NCBI RefSeq assembly: GCF_001936575.1
Contig: NZ_MSMP01000014.1
Span: forward strand, 1 to 64,000
Length of the DNA: 64,000 nucleotides
Source: Tenacibaculum agarivorans
GTDB taxonomy: Bacteria; Bacteroidota; Bacteroidia; Flavobacteriales; Flavobacteriaceae
Reading direction: 5' to 3'
The translations under genes and the position numbers were made by a program. The stretch's first letter is position 1; each line of letters opens with the position of its first letter. Positions 61,867 to 64,000 of this stretch are shown here, piece by piece. The notes beneath the pieces are model-generated. The model saw nothing but the letters and a program-made list of their open reading frames with translations. It ran no database searches and was not told the DNA's origin.

Positions 61867-63881
61867 TATATTTTACCAAAGTATTTTCTTAAAAACCATT
61901 CTAGGGCTAGTAAACCAACTACTGTAAATAGTATCCATTTCCAATGAATTAAGTCTTGTTTCTTTGTATTTGATTTCTGTACAGTAAAAAATCGTTCGTC
62001 TTTTATTAAGTTTTCAAAAAGGGTATTCTCTTGATTTTTAAAGAATAATTTTCCTTCTGTTCGATTAGCTAACTTTTCTAGTTTTTTATAATTCGCACTA
62101 GAAAATTGTTGTTCTACTTCAAAATCTGCTACCTTAAATGTTCCTGATTTTGAAATGCTTTGTCCTTCAACTATTACTCTATATTCATAATTTCCAGAAT
62201 CTAGTCCCTCTAAATTAAGCTGATATGAAGTATTTACCAACGAAAAAGGATAAACTTTTTGTATACCTGTATCAGTATTTTTTAGGCGAAGTTCTAAAGA
62301 TGCTCTAGCATCAAACTTATAGTTTTTGTCTAAGTACAATGCTGATATCCCAATATTTTCATTAGCTAGGTATAAACTTTCTAGCTTTACATCTAATCGT
62401 TTTCTTTTTTTGCTAGATGATAAATACTGAGTTAAATTTCCTATAAATTCATCAAAACTTTCAAAAGAGTTCTCCTTAACATAACTTGAGGCTCTCCATT
62501 TCCAAATACCTTCACCAAAAATTACCGCATATTTACTTTCTCCTTTTTCAAATGTTGACAGCAAAGGATCTGTAGTACTAATCCCTTTTAGATTTTGATA
62601 TAACAAAGACTGGTGCTCTGTTGTAGTAACCTTACCAAACTTATCTTTAAGAGGAGGAAAACCATCGAAACCAATATCTTTTTGTAAATATGTTAAAAAA
62701 TTTGAATTGTATATAGGTCTATAATTTTCAGATTGCTGAATAAATATTTTACTAAAACCTAAATCTAAAGAATTGATAAATCTCCAATCTGTTTTAGCTC
62801 CTGTTATGATGATAAAATTTGATGTTCGTTCTGTTAATAATGATTTAAAATATTGATTAGGTTGGTAGAAAACTACAAATTGATATTCATTAATATTTCC
62901 TTTGAAAGCGTTTATTTGTGCTAAATCTACTTTACGCTGCTTATTTGTTTCTATTGATTTTTTTAAGGCTCCTAAATCTGGATGTACTATGGAAGATACT
63001 ATCAATACTTTTGCCTGTTCATCAATCACTTCTACAATAAAATTCTTTGTATTATTTCTAATATTCTTCTCTCCTTCTAACTTGGTTAAAGAAGCGCTGT
63101 AATAATGAACTCCTTCTTTATCTGAAGTTAAATTAGCAGTAACCGTTGCTGATTTATTCTCTGGAGATAATTTTATATTCTTACTAAAAACTTTTTTTCC
63201 ATTTTTATAGATGGAAAACTCTGAATTAATTTGAGTTCTACCTTCATAATTAATAAAAGCTTCCACAGGAAACTTATTATTTAAATAACTATATTTATTT
63301 ACGTTTAACTGTGATATCTTAATATCCTTATACTGAATTGTATCACCAACTACCAAAGGAAAAACTGCTTGTTTAGAATTTAAAAACTCATAATCTTCTC
63401 CTAGCGTCTGATTTCCATCGGTTAACAAAACCATTCCTCCTAAATTCTTCTTATGTAGATTATTTATAGATGAAATTGCCTTACTAATATCTGTTTTACT
63501 GTCAGTAAAAGAAAAACTATCTAATTGTTGAATCTGTGTTCCAAATCCGTATACATCAAGTTCGAATTTATCACTAAGTTGTTTATTACTTTTAATTTTG
63601 GTAATAAAATCTGTAATAAATTGCTCCTCTTTAAAGAAACTTGTAGACTTTGAATTATCTATTAAAACTGAAAGTTTAGGTTTAATATTGGTCGTTTCTT
63701 CAAGAATAATTTGTGGATTTATAAATAATAGGAACAATAAAAAAATACTCACTGCTCTCAAAAAAAAGAGTATAATATGATTTTTTGGAGCTTTTTTGAT
63801 TTTAAAAAAATATTGAAAAAAACTAATTCCTACACTCAATAGTAGTGTTAATAGTATATAAAGTAACGTTGTAATTGACAC
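61866..63881 (-). CDS. VWA-domain-containing membrane protein
   Basis: 671-aa inner-membrane protein. Two N-terminal helices (about 5-25 and 36-58) precede a von Willebrand A domain (about 68-185) with the MIDAS motif DNSKS and a second metal-loop LLTDGNQTLG. Beta-rich modules and a GATase-like alpha/beta region (about 290-370) follow, then a final membrane helix (about 645-663). The arrangement recalls Bat-type aerotolerance proteins and similar large VWA proteins of Bacteroidota. It leads a four-gene operon with the CPXCG, thioesterase and prohibitin genes. Function unknown. Confidence 0.8.
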   Translation of the reverse strand: MSITTLLYILLTLLLSVGISFFQYFFKIKKAPKNHIILFFLRAVSIFLLFLLFINPQIILEETTNIKPKLSVLIDNSKSTSFFKEEQFITDFITKIKSNKQLSDKFELDVYGFGTQIQQLDSFSFTDSKTDISKAISSINNLHKKNLGGMVLLTDGNQTLGEDYEFLNSKQAVFPLVVGDTIQYKDIKISQLNVNKYSYLNNKFPVEAFINYEGRTQINSEFSIYKNGKKVFSKNIKLSPENKSATVTANLTSDKEGVHYYSASLTKLEGEKNIRNNTKNFIVEVIDEQAKVLIVSSIVHPDLGALKKSIETNKQRKVDLAQINAFKGNINEYQFVVFYQPNQYFKSLLTERTSNFIIITGAKTDWRFINSLDLGFSKIFIQQSENYRPIYNSNFLTYLQKDIGFDGFPPLKDKFGKVTTTEHQSLLYQNLKGISTTDPLLSTFEKGESKYAVIFGEGIWKWRASSYVKENSFESFDEFIGNLTQYLSSSKKRKRLDVKLESLYLANENIGISALYLDKNYKFDARASLELRLKNTDTGIQKVYPFSLVNTSYQLNLEGLDSGNYEYRVIVEGQSISKSGTFKVADFEVEQQFSSANYKKLEKLANRTEGKLFFKNQENTLFENLIKDERFFTVQKSNTKKQDLIHWKWILFTVVGLLALEWFLRKYFGKI

Positions 63882-63971
63882 ATTTATCGTTTTGAAACGT
63901 GAAGATATAAATAACGTTTAAAATTCTTTTTATTTATCGTTTTTTTTCTAACATGATTTAAATCATATTTT

Positions 63972-64000
63972 ATGAAAGTATTGGTATATAGCTTTGTAGT
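63972..64000 (+). CDS. Start of a gene cut by the window edge
   Basis: An ATG at 63972 opens a frame MKVLVYSFV that runs off the end. The opening resembles the N-terminus of D-lactate dehydrogenase-like 2-hydroxyacid dehydrogenases (MKVLVYS...), but nine residues are too few to be sure. Confidence 0.3.

Noticed and set aside
1..64000. tRNA, rRNA or CRISPR loci
   Set aside because: I looked through all gaps over 100 bases and found no cloverleaf with a CCA-type acceptor, no rRNA core sequence and no regularly spaced short repeats.

Overview
The window is about 64 kb of AT-rich chromosome (roughly one third G+C by eye) from a member of the Bacteroidota, almost certainly a marine Flavobacteriaceae of the Tenacibaculum/Polaribacter type. 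The evidence is Bacteroidota-style promoters (TAnnTTTG boxes just upstream of many genes), two secreted enzymes with type IX secretion C-terminal sorting domains, bacillithiol synthesis (BshA), an Oar-like TonB receptor, DUF3810, malate:quinone oxidoreductase, a surface lipoprotein with an acidic export signal, and intergenic repeats familiar from Flavobacteriia. No rRNA, tRNA, CRISPR array, transposase or prophage gene was seen.

Layout. 1-4.2 kb: rel/spoT, a Fur-family regulator and purA on the + strand. 4.2-14.9 kb: a PLP decarboxylase, the LptA/OstA-like envelope protein with an aminotransferase, a long-chain acyl-CoA ligase, a small secreted protein, an M1 peptidase, gcvT and an acyltransferase. 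15-19.9 kb: rmuC followed by a tight four-gene unit, DUF4178 - DUF350 - membrane-anchored aminopropyltransferase - AdoMet decarboxylase, which looks like a dedicated membrane polyamine system. 20.2-22.8 kb: a secreted alpha-amylase with three starch-binding modules and a T9SS tail, preceded by two CG-centred palindromes. 22.9-26.7 kb: glyA, a LETM1-like small protein and proline dehydrogenase. The 3' end of the proline dehydrogenase gene is duplicated around an inserted surface-lipoprotein gene. 26.7-36.2 kb: aroB, bshA, a transketolase N-terminal half without its partner, a TPR-AraC regulator, a secreted protein often mislabelled asparagine synthetase B, a lipoyl-fold protein without its attachment lysine, and dnaB. 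36.3-45.3 kb: DUF3810, a lipoprotein, pepT, lysA, a TonB receptor and the rpsF-rpsR-rplI operon. 45.3-50.6 kb: sterol-desaturase-type hydroxylase, an ECF sigma / anti-sigma / outer-membrane protein operon, and mqo. 50.6-60.3 kb: two membrane proteins sharing a four-cysteine N-terminal domain, priA, an alpha/beta hydrolase, recG, an RsmB-type RNA methyltransferase and a secreted endonuclease I. 60.4-63.9 kb: a compact operon of VWA membrane protein, CPXCG-type zinc protein, hotdog thioesterase and prohibitin/SPFH protein.

Most genes are housekeeping. The strongest unusual object is recG (55423-57951). About 146 residues containing a complete DUF559 (Vsr-like PD-(D/E)XK) endonuclease domain are inserted in frame between helicase motifs II and III, and the insert is bounded by imperfect 27-bp inverted repeats that are themselves hairpins. 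It looks like a mobile endonuclease cassette living inside an essential-type helicase gene without being an intein. The second candidate system is the membrane aminopropyltransferase operon at 16.4-19.9 kb.
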